A DNA stretch of 64,000 nucleotides, taken from Bradyrhizobium sp. Ai1a-2. GTDB lineage: Bacteria; Pseudomonadota; Alphaproteobacteria; Rhizobiales; Xanthobacteraceae. Location of the stretch: positions 83,677 through 147,676 of the forward strand of contig NZ_AUEZ01000010.1 of the NCBI RefSeq assembly GCF_000426245.1, written 5' to 3'. The notes under the pieces are model-generated. The model was not told the DNA's origin, did not search any database, and was given only the letters and a program-made list of their open reading frames with translations. This document shows, piece after piece, positions 1-7,921 of this stretch; the first letter of the stretch is position 1; each line of letters starts with the position of its first letter. The translations under genes were made by a program, and so were the position numbers.

Positions 1-7
1 GTGTGCT

Positions 8-2059
8 GTGAGGCCGGGTCCTTCCTCCGAGCGTGCGGTGGTCCTTGCTTCGACCGAGCGTGAAGCGGTCGAGACTGCCAGCCTGGTCCGAGACGCCGGC
101 TACTATGCCAACATCTGCAATGACCTCGCCGCGCTGAGGCGCGAGATCGCAAATGGCGCGGGCCTCGCCGTGATCGCCGACGACGCGATCAAGGGTGCGG
201 ATTTGACCGGCCTGACGCGATGGCTCAACGATCAGCCGGCATGGTCGGATTTCCCGATCGTGCTTCTGACCCAGGGCGGCAGCCCCGAACGCGATCCCGG
301 CGCGGTGCGGCTCGGCAAGATCCTGGGCAACGTGACCTTCATCGAGCGCCCGTTTCATCCCACCACGCTTGCGAGCATCGTCGGCTCGGCGGTGCGTGGC
401 CGGCGCCGCCAGTACCAGACGCGCGCCATCCTCGAAGACCTCACCGAAAGCGAGAGCCTGCTGCAGACCGCGCTCAATGCCGGCCAGCTCGGCGCGCTTG
501 AATTGCATTTGCCGGAATTCGAGCTCGAGGCCTCGGACATCTGCAAGACCTATTTCGGGCGCCGTGCGAGCGAGCCGTTCACCTACCAGCAACTCCTCGA
601 CGCCGTACATCCCGACGACCGCGAGCGGCGACTTGCCGTGTTGGAGCAAAGCATCCGCACCAGCAAGCACTACGCGATCGAATACCGGGTGATCTGGCCG
701 GACGGCTCCCAGCATTGGCTCGACGTGCGCGCCCGCGCCGTGCGGCGCCCAGATGGCAGCCTCAAATCGCTGGTCGGCGTCTGCTCCGACATCACCCTGC
801 GCAAGACCGCCGAGATCGAGCGCGAAAACCTGCTGGCGCAGCTGGCAGCCGAGCGCACCGCGCTTTCGGAACTGACCGCGACGCTGGAGCAGCGCGTCGA
901 GCAGCGCACCGACGACCTCCTGAAAGAAGTCGCCGCGCGCGAAAAGGCGCAGGAGCAGCTGCGCCATGCGCAGAAGATGGAGACCATCGGCCAGCTCACC
1001 GGCGGCATCGCCCATGACTTCAACAATCTCCTGATGGCGGTGATGGGCAATCTCGAACTCCTGCGCAAGCGCCTGCCGAGCGACCAGCGCCTGCATCGTC
1101 TCATCGACGGTGCAATGCAGGGTGCCGAGCGCGGCGCGTCGCTGACGCAACGGCTGCTCGCCTTCGCCCGCCAGCAGGATCTGCGCGTGGAGCCGGTCGA
1201 TCTGCGCGCGCTGATCCAGGGCATGAGTAATCTGCTCGAGCGCTCGCTGGGGCCGCGGATCGCATTGCACCTTGACTTGCCGGAAGGTCTGCCGCCGGCA
1301 AGGATCGACGCCAACCAGCTCGAGCTCGCGATCCTCAATCTCGCGATCAACGCGCGCGATGCGATGCCCGATGGCGGCGCAATCGACGTCAAGGTGTCGG
1401 AATATCAGGCCGCGAAGGATCCGGCGCTCCTGCCGGGCAGCTATCTCAACCTGTCGGTGATCGACACGGGCACCGGCATGTCGCCGGAGATCCTGAAGCG
1501 CGCGATCGAGCCGTTCTTCTCCTCAAAGCCGCTCGGCAAGGGCACCGGGCTCGGATTGTCGATGGTGCATGGGCTCGCCGTGCAGCTCGGCGGCACGCTG
1601 CAGCTCTCGAGCATCGAAGGTCACGGCACCACTGCAACGCTGATGCTGCCGGTTGCGACGGCGCTGGCGGAAGCAGCCAGCCCGGCGCCGCCGGCACGAA
1701 AGCTCAAGCGCGCCGCGGTGATACTGTTCGTCGACGACGATCCCTTGATCGCGATGTCGACCACGGAGATGCTGGAGGATCTCGGCCACCGCGTGATCGG
1801 CGCCACGTCAGGCCTGCACGCGCTCGACATCCTCCGCAGCGACGAGCCGCTCGACCTGATGATGACCGATCACGTCATGCCCGGGATGACCGGGCTCGAA
1901 CTCGCCGCCGCCACCCGAAAAGTGCGTCCGTCGCTGCCGATCCTGCTCGCCACCGGCTATGCCGAACTGCCCGACGGCGTGCAGGTCGACCTGCCGCGAC
2001 TGGCGAAGCCCTATCACCAGGACCAGCTGCGCGATCGGCTTGATCAATTGCTGCGGTGA
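8..2059 (+). CDS. Hybrid sensor histidine kinase (REC-like, PAS, HisKA, HATPase, REC)
   Basis: Two-component hybrid kinase of 683 residues with no membrane segment, so probably cytoplasmic. The order visible is: a receiver-like N-terminal domain (about 8-125), a PAS fold (about 150-265) ending in VGVCSDIT, a coiled coil (about 270-320), a HisKA dimerisation box with GGIAHDFNN and phospho-acceptor His336, an ATPase domain with N-box NLAINARDAM and G-boxes DTGTGMS and [14 protein letters not shown], and a C-terminal receiver with Asp621 in MTDHVMPGMTG. The first domain lacks an obvious phosphorylatable Asp pocket and may be a degenerate receiver. The reading frame is open to the left window edge, so the GTG at 8 may not be the true start. 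Signal and partner regulator are unknown. The same overall design recurs in the kinase at 14290. Confidence 0.85.
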   Translation: MRPGPSSERAVVLASTEREAVETASLVRDAGYYANICNDLAALRREIANGAGLAVIADDAIKGADLTGLTRWLNDQPAWSDFPIVLLTQGGSPERDPGAVRLGKILGNVTFIERPFHPTTLASIVGSAVRGRRRQYQTRAILEDLTESESLLQTALNAGQLGALELHLPEFELEASDICKTYFGRRASEPFTYQQLLDAVHPDDRERRLAVLEQSIRTSKHYAIEYRVIWPDGSQHWLDVRARAVRRPDGSLKSLVGVCSDITLRKTAEIERENLLAQLAAERTALSELTATLEQRVEQRTDDLLKEVAAREKAQEQLRHAQKMETIGQLTGGIAHDFNNLLMAVMGNLELLRKRLPSDQRLHRLIDGAMQGAERGASLTQRLLAFARQQDLRVEPVDLRALIQGMSNLLERSLGPRIALHLDLPEGLPPARIDANQLELAILNLAINARDAMPDGGAIDVKVSEYQAAKDPALLPGSYLNLSVIDTGTGMSPEILKRAIEPFFSSKPLGKGTGLGLSMVHGLAVQLGGTLQLSSIEGHGTTATLMLPVATALAEAASPAPPARKLKRAAVILFVDDDPLIAMSTTEMLEDLGHRVIGATSGLHALDILRSDEPLDLMMTDHVMPGMTGLELAAATRKVRPSLPILLATGYAELPDGVQVDLPRLAKPYHQDQLRDRLDQLLR

Positions 2060-2077
2060 ATATCGGGGCTTCTCTCC

Positions 2078-2163
2078 CCGTCATTGTGAGCGCAGCGAAG
2101 CAATCCATGCCTCCACTTGCGGAGAGATGGATTGCTTCGTCGCTTCGCTCCTCGCAATGACGG
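2078..2163. repeat. Dispersed palindromic repeat, Bradyrhizobium type
   Basis: The two ends are inverted copies: CCGTCATTG near 2078 pairs with CAATGACGG at 2155-2163, and the inner parts (GCGAAGCAATCCAT and ATGGATTGCTTCG) also pair. It lies between two convergent genes and can fold into a long hairpin on either strand, so it may also serve as a bidirectional terminator. The element type is familiar to me from rhizobial intergenic regions; no copy count could be made. Confidence 0.75.
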
Positions 2164-2213
2164 CGGATAGCGATGCGCCGCGCGCCGATCAACAATGCCG
2201 GGGCGCGAACGCA

Positions 2214-3776
2214 TCACCCCACCATCCGGTCGCGGCCGGACCAGAAGCCTGCCTTCAGCACCTTCTTGTCGACCTTGCCGACGCCGGTCATCGGCAATTC
2301 CTTCACGAAGCGGATCTGCTTCGGCGCGTGCGCCGAGCCTTTCTTCGCTTTCACCAGGTTGATCAGCTCGTCCGCATCCGGCCGCGCGCCGGCGCGGGCG
2401 ACGATGACGGCGGTGACCGCTTCGCCCCATTTGTCGTCGGGCACGCCGACGACCGCGACCATCGCCACGTCCGCATGCTGCGACAGCACATCCTCGACCT
2501 CGCGCGGGAAGATGTTGAAGCCTCCTGAGACGATCATGTCCTTCTTGCGGTCGAGGATGTACATGTAGCCGCGCTCGTCGGCCCGGGCGATGTCGCCGGT
2601 ATGCAGCCAGCCGTTCTTGAGCGTCTCCGCGGTGATGTCCGGCCGCTTCCAATATTTCGCCATCACCTGCGGCGCGCGCACGCAAATCTCGCCGGGCTCG
2701 CCGGTTCCGACCTCCTCGTCATTGTCGTTCAGGATCCTCACGTCGCAGACCGCGATAGGGAAGCCGCACGACAGGAACAGCTCGGGCGTCTTCGGATCGT
2801 GGTCGGCCTTGCGCAGCACCGAGACCGGGTAGCATTCAGTCTGGCCGTACAGCTGCGAGAAGACCGCCCCGATCCGCTCGATGCCTTCGACCAGCCGGCT
2901 CGGCGACATCGCCGAAGCGCCATAAAGCAACAGTTCGAGCGAGGAGAGATCGGTCTTGTCCAGCAAGGGATGATCGAGCAGCACATAGATCATGGTCGGC
3001 ACAAGCAGCGTGAAGTTGATCTTCTCCCGTTCGATGGTCTTGAGCACGGCCTCGGGATCGAAACCCTTGAGCATGTGTACGGTGCCGCCGCGCATCAGCG
3101 TCGGCAGCACCTTCGTCCCGGCGACGTGGCTGATCGGCGCCACCGTGAGATAGCGCGGCGTGTCGGGGATTTCGAAAGCGGCGAGGATCGCGCCGGCGAG
3201 GCCACCATTTTCGTGGTGATGGCGCAGCGCGCCCTTGGATTTGCCGGTGGTGCCGCCGGTGTAGTTCAGCGTCGCGATGTCGTCCGGCCGGGCGAGGCGC
3301 CGCGCCGTGGCGTGCCCCGCCTGCTCGATCGCCTGCAACAGGTCGATGCCGTAATCGGCGGGGCCGAGCGTGAACACGGTTTTGATGCCTGCGGCCTTCG
3401 CTGCGAGATCGCCGCCGCGGTCGCGGAAGGTCGCGGCATCGATGATCAGCATCTCGGCGCCCGAATCCTCGATCTGGAACAGCTGATCGTCCAGCGATCC
3501 CAGCGGATGCAGCGAGGTGATGGCAAGTCGTGCGAGCTGCGCGGCGACGCCGGCGCACCAGGTGTCGGCACGGTTTGCGGTCAGCAGTGCGACACGCGTG
3601 CCGGGCGCGAAGCCGAGTCGCATGAACACGTTCTGCATTCGCCCGATCAGGTCGGTGGCGCCCTGGTAGGTGATCGAGCCGCCCGGCCAGCTGAAGGCGG
3701 TGCGCGACGGATAGCGCGCCAGCGCCTGCAGCGTCTGCGCGCACGCCGGTGGAAACGCATGGAGCGGATCGCTCAT
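2214..3776 (-). CDS. Acyl-CoA synthetase (AMP-forming ligase)
   Basis: Member of the ANL superfamily (520 residues) that activates a carboxylic acid with ATP and CoA. Visible motifs are the P-loop YTGGTTGKSKG, the acyl-binding motif YGQTE, HTGDIA, the hinge/adenylate segment DRKKDMIVSGGFNIFPREVE, and the C-terminal catalytic lysine region TGVGKVDKK. The frame stays open far upstream; I place the start at the ATG at 3776 because the conserved N-terminal homology begins there (MSDPLHAFP). It is transcribed divergently from the nitronate monooxygenase at 3888 with about 110 bases between them, which suggests a shared control region. The substrate cannot be read from sequence; medium-chain fatty acid or aromatic acid are both possible. 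Confidence 0.85.
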   Translation of the reverse strand: MSDPLHAFPPACAQTLQALARYPSRTAFSWPGGSITYQGATDLIGRMQNVFMRLGFAPGTRVALLTANRADTWCAGVAAQLARLAITSLHPLGSLDDQLFQIEDSGAEMLIIDAATFRDRGGDLAAKAAGIKTVFTLGPADYGIDLLQAIEQAGHATARRLARPDDIATLNYTGGTTGKSKGALRHHHENGGLAGAILAAFEIPDTPRYLTVAPISHVAGTKVLPTLMRGGTVHMLKGFDPEAVLKTIEREKINFTLLVPTMIYVLLDHPLLDKTDLSSLELLLYGASAMSPSRLVEGIERIGAVFSQLYGQTECYPVSVLRKADHDPKTPELFLSCGFPIAVCDVRILNDNDEEVGTGEPGEICVRAPQVMAKYWKRPDITAETLKNGWLHTGDIARADERGYMYILDRKKDMIVSGGFNIFPREVEDVLSQHADVAMVAVVGVPDDKWGEAVTAVIVARAGARPDADELINLVKAKKGSAHAPKQIRFVKELPMTGVGKVDKKVLKAGFWSGRDRMVG

Positions 3777-3887
3777 CTGAAGAATGTCTCCCTGTCGATT
3801 TTGTGTCTGGCATCTCTTCGTGCCAATGTTGACGGTGACGCTAGCACAACAACGAAGCGGCTCAAGCCGGGAGAGGAAAGAAACGCT

Positions 3888-4868
3888 TTGCTGTCGAACA
3901 ACTTTCGCTCGCGCTTTCGCGAACGTCTGTCGCTGCCGCTGATCGCGGCGCCGATGTTTCTGGTCTCCGGAGTCGAGCTGGTGACAGCCGCCTGCCGCAA
4001 TGGCGTGATCGGCTCGTTCCCCACGGTGAATTGCCGCGAGACGGAACAGCTCGATCAGTGGCTGAGTGAGATCGAGACTCGCTTGCAGCGCCATTCCGAG
4101 GCGAGCGGCAAGGCAGCTGCGCCGATCTGTCCGAACCTGATCGTGCACCGCTCCAACGCGCGGCTGCAGCAGGATCTGGATGTGTTGTTGCGTCACAAGC
4201 CGGAGATGGTCATCACCTCGGTCGGCTCGCCGGCGCCTGTACTGGCGCCGCTGCACGGCGCCGGCGCACTGGTGTTCGCCGACGTCGCCTCGATCCGCCA
4301 CGCCGAGCGCGCGGTCGAAGCCGGCGCCGACGGTTTGGTGCTGCTCACCGCGGGCGCGGGCGGGCAGACCGGCTGGCTCAATCCGTTCGTGTTCGTGCGC
4401 GCGGTCCGCGCCTTCTTCGATGGTCCGATCGTACTCGCCGGCGGCATCTGCGACGGCCATGCGCTCCGCGCCGCCGAAGCGCTCGGCTGCGATCTCGCTT
4501 ACATGGGCACCAAATTCATCGCCACGCGCGAGAGCATGGCGGATATCAGCTACAAGCAGATGCTGGTCGCAACCGGCGCCGACGACATCCTGCTTACCAC
4601 CGCCTTCACCGGCTTGCAGACCAACATGCTGCGCCCGTCGATCGAAGCGGCCGGCCTTGATCCCGATAACCTGCCGCAGCGCGGGGCCATCGACATCGGC
4701 AAGGATATCGACATCGGTGCCCGCGAAAGCCGCCCCAAGCGCTGGCGTGACGTCTGGAGCGCCGGCCATTCGGTCTCCGGCGTGACGGATGTCCTGGCGG
4801 TGGACGAACTGGTGGCGCGGACGGTCGAGGAATATCGTTCAGCGGCGCAGCATATCGCGCTCTCCTAG
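3888..4868 (+). CDS. Nitronate monooxygenase / 2-nitropropane dioxygenase family
   Basis: FMN-dependent TIM-barrel enzyme of 326 residues that oxidises nitronates to carbonyl compounds and nitrite. Support comes from the N-terminal SLPLIAAPMFLVSGVELV, the nucleotide-binding GADGLVLLTAGAGGQTG, and the phosphate-binding GGICDGHALRAAEALGCDLAYMGTKF. The start is set at the TTG at 3888: it lies just before the conserved region and is preceded at a suitable distance by the purine-rich GGGAGAGGAAAG. The frame is open much further upstream but that stretch is antisense to the acyl-CoA ligase and is not protein-like. Pairing with an acyl-CoA ligase is common in alphaproteobacteria; the physiological substrate is unknown. 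Confidence 0.85.
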   Translation: MLSNNFRSRFRERLSLPLIAAPMFLVSGVELVTAACRNGVIGSFPTVNCRETEQLDQWLSEIETRLQRHSEASGKAAAPICPNLIVHRSNARLQQDLDVLLRHKPEMVITSVGSPAPVLAPLHGAGALVFADVASIRHAERAVEAGADGLVLLTAGAGGQTGWLNPFVFVRAVRAFFDGPIVLAGGICDGHALRAAEALGCDLAYMGTKFIATRESMADISYKQMLVATGADDILLTTAFTGLQTNMLRPSIEAAGLDPDNLPQRGAIDIGKDIDIGARESRPKRWRDVWSAGHSVSGVTDVLAVDELVARTVEEYRSAAQHIALS

Positions 4869-4998
4869 CTGTTACCTGTCCTGCCGTCCCCCATGTTCCC
4901 CATTTAACCCGGCATTAACCACGTTCGTCCCAACAATAGCCCGCGCAGGACAGCCCGCCGCCTCGGCCGCGCTGGCGCAGGATTTGAGGGGATGCGAC

Positions 4999-5244
4999 GT
5001 GCTGCTTGAGGCTTTTCTCACCAAAACCCCCGCCACCCGCGATGAGCTCCGGGCTCGCGTCCGCCGCGCGCTGCAGCGCCATCCGCTCTGTCGCAACGTC
5101 GAATTCGACATCGTCAGCATGCCCCGCACCCGCCGGACCAACTGGACCATCAGCCTGCATTCGGTATCGGGGTCTGCGCTGTTCGAGGCCCATGACATCG
5201 TCGCCGACATCCAGGAAGCCTATGAGCTGGCCGCCGCGGCCTGA
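4999..5244 (+). CDS. Small hypothetical protein
   Basis: 81-residue soluble protein of unknown function. I start it at the GTG at 4999 because GAGGGG lies 7 bases upstream and the sequence from here is balanced and protein-like (LLEAFLTKTPATRDELRAR), whereas the longer upstream reading is arginine/serine-rich out-of-frame sequence overlapping the previous gene. A helical basic N-half (ELRARVRRALQRHPLCR) is followed by a beta-rich part (NVEFDIVSMPRTRRTNWTISLHSV) and a helical acidic end. It follows the nitronate monooxygenase by 130 bases. No family is recognised. Confidence 0.55.
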   Translation: MLLEAFLTKTPATRDELRARVRRALQRHPLCRNVEFDIVSMPRTRRTNWTISLHSVSGSALFEAHDIVADIQEAYELAAAA

Positions 5245-5351
5245 CCTTCGCTTGTTTGGATACGATTTTTTCGCCTTTTCCGCGCCTTAGCGGTTTAGAG
5301 GGCATGCTAACGCCGCAATTGTCGTTCAGTTTCAAGGGAAGTCGGGCCGGG

Positions 5352-6089
5352 ATGGAGACGTCGTTGACCAGGGCCATTACCATCATCGCGCTGACCTGCT
5401 TCCTTCTGGTTGGCGTCGCCGCCACCAGCATTTTGAGCCGTGACAGTGTGCCGATGCCGCGCAATGTTGCGGAGGAGACAGCGCCCGCTCATCCCGTCTC
5501 CAACAAGGAGAGCAAGAAGGACCGCCTTGCGGTGGTGGCCTACGCGCTCCCCGCCTATGAGCCGCAGCCGCAGACCCCGGCGCAGGCTCAGCTTCAGGCC
5601 CAGGCCCAGGCCGCCATTCCGGAGCTCACGGCCTCGCTGCGCCAGGCCTATGCCTCGACCGACCCGGCCGATGTCGGCCTGCCGAAATTGACTGAGCCGC
5701 CAGCGAACCAGCCGGCAACCGCCCAGCCGGCCACGCCGGCGCCCGCCAAGCCGAAGGCTGTTGCCAAGCCCGCGCTGCAGAAGAACTACGCGCTGCTCAG
5801 CGACGCGCAGATCGCCGGCATCAAGGACCGGCTGAAGCTGACCTCGTCGCAGGAATATTATTGGCCTGCGGTTGAGACCGCGCTCCGCGCCGTCGCCCGC
5901 AAGATCCACCAGAAGCGCCAGACCGACCCGAACGCGACCGGCGTACCGATCGATCCGGACTCCGAAGAAGTGCAGCAATTGAAATCGGCGGCAATGCCGC
6001 TCCTGTTCCAGTTGCGCGAAGACCAGAAGAACGAAGTCCGCTCGCTCGCCCGCATCATCGGCTTGGAAAAAGTTGCCGCGATGATCTGA
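5352..6089 (+). CDS. Hypothetical membrane-anchored/periplasmic protein with LTxxQ-like segment
   Basis: 245 residues from the ATG at 5352. A single hydrophobic segment near the start (about 8-25, ITIIALTCFLLVGVAATS) acts as a signal anchor. The middle is low-complexity, rich in Pro, Ala and Gln (about 80-140). The C-terminal 100 residues are helical and contain LKLTSSQEYYWPAVETALR, which resembles the LTxxQ pattern of Spy/CpxP-like periplasmic proteins, and a second helical block ending LARIIGLEKVAAMI. Alternative in-frame starts exist at 5304 and 5256; 5352 is preferred because GGGAAG lies upstream and it gives a normal signal anchor. A role in envelope stress is a guess from the motif only. 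Confidence 0.6.
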   Translation: METSLTRAITIIALTCFLLVGVAATSILSRDSVPMPRNVAEETAPAHPVSNKESKKDRLAVVAYALPAYEPQPQTPAQAQLQAQAQAAIPELTASLRQAYASTDPADVGLPKLTEPPANQPATAQPATPAPAKPKAVAKPALQKNYALLSDAQIAGIKDRLKLTSSQEYYWPAVETALRAVARKIHQKRQTDPNATGVPIDPDSEEVQQLKSAAMPLLFQLREDQKNEVRSLARIIGLEKVAAMI

Positions 6090-6234
6090 GCGGCGCGCCA
6101 CTTGCGCCCTCGCACTTTTTAATCTCCTCGATCAGCGGCGTTGCGCTTCGCCGCGCCAGCTTTCCCCTCGAGCGTTCCACAGGAACATCGCTTCCGCTCG
6201 CACGTTGCCTGCGGCGGACGAGAGGGAGCCTGTC

Positions 6235-6888
6235 ATGCGCACAACGACCGCTTTTTTTGCGGGTGTGGGAACTGTGGTCATCGCGATCGCGGCAGGTCTG
6301 GGCGGCGGCATGGTGATTGCCGACATCATGAGCCCACATCAGCCAAGGCCCGGCGCAGAGCGGCTGACAAAGCTCGATCAGCGCAACACGGGGCCTGTCG
6401 CCACATCGAATGCCCCGGCTGAGCCGGTATCTTATCTCGCCGCGACCCAGGCCGCCGCGACCACCCCGGTGACCGTTAATCCGGCGCCGCAAACGACGCC
6501 GCAGCAAGCGGAGCCGGCGTCGCAAACCAACACCGCTCAAGCCGCCGCAGCGCCGAGCGAGCCCGAGCGCTCTGCCGCTCAACCAGCGGTCAACGCACAG
6601 CCGCCGGCGCAAGCCACGGCGCGCGCTTCGACCATTTCTTCCGGTGACGTGCAGACAAAACCGCGCGACGCCGAATCCAAGCGCGACGCCCGCCGCGCCG
6701 AGGAGCGGCGCAAAGCGGAGCGCCGTCAGCAATGGACCGAGCGTCGCCGCATCCGCGAGCCGCGCGAGGACGAATTGCGCGACGTCGAGCGTAGCGTGAG
6801 GGAAGACACCGAACGGTCACGTATCCTCGAGGCCGAGCCGGTAAGCGTCGGGACGCCAAGGATCAGGTTGTTCAGCGACGAGGATTAG
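6235..6888 (+). CDS. Hypothetical membrane-anchored protein, basic C-terminal region
   Basis: 217 residues. The ATG at 6235 has AGAGGGAG about 6 bases upstream. One transmembrane/signal segment (TTTAFFAGVGTVVIAIAAGLGGGMVIADIM, shown in part by residues 3-30) is followed by a Pro/Ala/Gln/Thr-rich linker (about 60-135) and a strongly charged, Arg/Glu-rich segment (about 140-200) that is probably helical or a coiled coil. No enzymatic motif is seen. The architecture mirrors the preceding gene (short anchor, disordered linker, helical tail), so the two may act together, but that is inference. Confidence 0.6.
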   Translation: MRTTTAFFAGVGTVVIAIAAGLGGGMVIADIMSPHQPRPGAERLTKLDQRNTGPVATSNAPAEPVSYLAATQAAATTPVTVNPAPQTTPQQAEPASQTNTAQAAAAPSEPERSAAQPAVNAQPPAQATARASTISSGDVQTKPRDAESKRDARRAEERRKAERRQQWTERRRIREPREDELRDVERSVREDTERSRILEAEPVSVGTPRIRLFSDED

Positions 6889-6889
6889 T

Positions 6890-6939
6890 GCGTTTTCGAG
6901 CGAAGTGGTCGGTTCTGATTCAATCAGAACCGAAGCTCT
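6890..6939. repeat. Partial copy of a dispersed palindromic element
   Basis: Contains GCGTTTTCGAGCGAAGTGG followed by the inverted repeat CGGTTCTGATT / AATCAGAACCG. Both blocks occur, in opposite order and orientation, in the longer copy at 18424-18528. This shorter copy sits immediately downstream of the gene ending at 6888 and can form a hairpin, so it may double as a terminator. Confidence 0.75.
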
Positions 6940-6967
6940 GGTCTGGCAGTCGAGCGGCGATCTGCGA

Positions 6968-7270
6968 TCAATGCAGCAGGTCGAACGCCGCCACGCGATT
7001 GATGTCGGCCAGGCGGCGATCGGCATTGCCCTGAAGATCGAGGCTTCCAACCAGGTCAAGCAGACGCTGATAGGCATGGTCCGCGACATCAACGGGCAGA
7101 GGCTCTTCATCAAAGGCCTCGATATAGCCGCCGACGAGATCGCTCAGCAGCCGGCACAAAGCCTGCTGCCCGGGCTCGTTCCTTACTAGCGCGTCAAGTT
7201 GTTGCTGGAAGTTTCGGAAGGTTCGCAAGCCATGGTGCTGCTGCGAGAGCCATCCATGCAAGTCGTTCAT
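6968..7270 (-). CDS. Small hypothetical protein
   Basis: 100-residue acidic, leucine-rich, probably all-helical cytoplasmic protein (for example FQQQLDALVRNEPGQQAL and ALCRLLSDLVGGYIEAFDEE). The start ATG at 7270 has AGAGG about 6 bases upstream on the minus strand. Composition is balanced and unlike a random shadow frame, and no competing gene exists on the plus strand. I recognise no family. A 58-residue membrane peptide gene lies just upstream on the same strand (7383-7559), so the two may be co-transcribed. Confidence 0.55.
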   Translation of the reverse strand: MNDLHGWLSQQHHGLRTFRNFQQQLDALVRNEPGQQALCRLLSDLVGGYIEAFDEEPLPVDVADHAYQRLLDLVGSLDLQGNADRRLADINRVAAFDLLH

Positions 7271-7382
7271 ATGAGCCTCTTCAAGCTACCGAAGAAGCTA
7301 CCGGCTTATACACGCGGCCGGCCTCTCGCGCCACCGCAATTTTTTTGCGCTGCAGCTCTTGAAGGAGATGGAACGGGCAACA

Positions 7383-7559
7383 TCAACTTTCGTTGCGCCA
7401 GCCTCCCAACAGGAAAACCTTGCGCGGTCTGCGATTTGCTCCCGCCTGCGCCTGCACGTCGGGAAGATCGACGCTGCTTCGCTTCATCAGGACCTTGGCG
7501 ATGATCCCGATGATCAAGAAGGGCGCCACATAGATCACGAACACTTCAAGTGCGCGCAT
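7383..7559 (-). CDS. 58-residue single-pass membrane protein
   Basis: Short reading frame missed by length cut-offs. From the ATG at 7559 it reads MRALEVFVIYVAPFLIIGII and continues AKVLMKRSSVDLPDVQ to a TGA at 7383-7385. The first 25 residues form one clear transmembrane helix; the rest is basic and probably cytoplasmic (RRPRKVF). GGAG lies 7 bases before the start on the minus strand. It has a length and shape typical of small rhizobial inner-membrane peptides. Function unknown; it lies upstream of, and in the same direction as, the gene at 6968-7270. Confidence 0.55.
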   Translation of the reverse strand: MRALEVFVIYVAPFLIIGIIAKVLMKRSSVDLPDVQAQAGANRRPRKVFLLGGWRNES

Positions 7560-7794
7560 GGGACCGCTCCATCGTGGACCCCCCCATCATAGCACAGGGC
7601 ATTCTTCATGTCGGTAAGGAAGGTGCGCTACGCCGCGCCTGGGCGGAAGCGACGCATGGATTGCCAGAACGGTGCGGTGCAAAAGGTTACCCGGCAGAGC
7701 CGACGCTGTCCCGGTCTGGAGCCGGTTCGGGCGGGCTTCCGCCTCGCCACGCCGTTATCGAAATTGGACAGGCGTGCTAGTATCGACAGTTGTT

Positions 7795-7859
7795 CAAGCC
7801 CAAGTCTTAAGCCTAAGTCTCGAGCTCAGGTCTCGAGCTCAAGTCTCAAGCCCGAGTCT
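7795..7859. repeat. Five-unit 13-bp tandem repeat upstream of ABC operon
   Basis: Five consecutive 13-bp units: CAAGCCCAAGTCT, TAAGCCTAAGTCT, CGAGCTCAGGTCT, CGAGCTCAAGTCT, CAAGCCCGAGTCT. The consensus is yrAGCycAAGTCT. The array ends 62 bases before the start of the binding-protein gene at 7922, in the about 360-base gap between that gene and the small gene ending at 7559. No other coding feature is seen in that gap. The regular 13-bp spacing and promoter-proximal place suggest an iterated regulatory site or slipped-strand expansion. Confidence 0.8.
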
Positions 7860-7921
7860 TTGGGTGACGTCTGCATGCAAAGAGGAGAATTCAACCTACG
7901 ACATAACAGGGAGGACAGGTC

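Noticed and set aside
2601..3887. The N-terminal extension of the nitronate monooxygenase frame to 2601
   Set aside because: It is antisense to the acyl-CoA ligase; homology to the enzyme family starts only at 3888.
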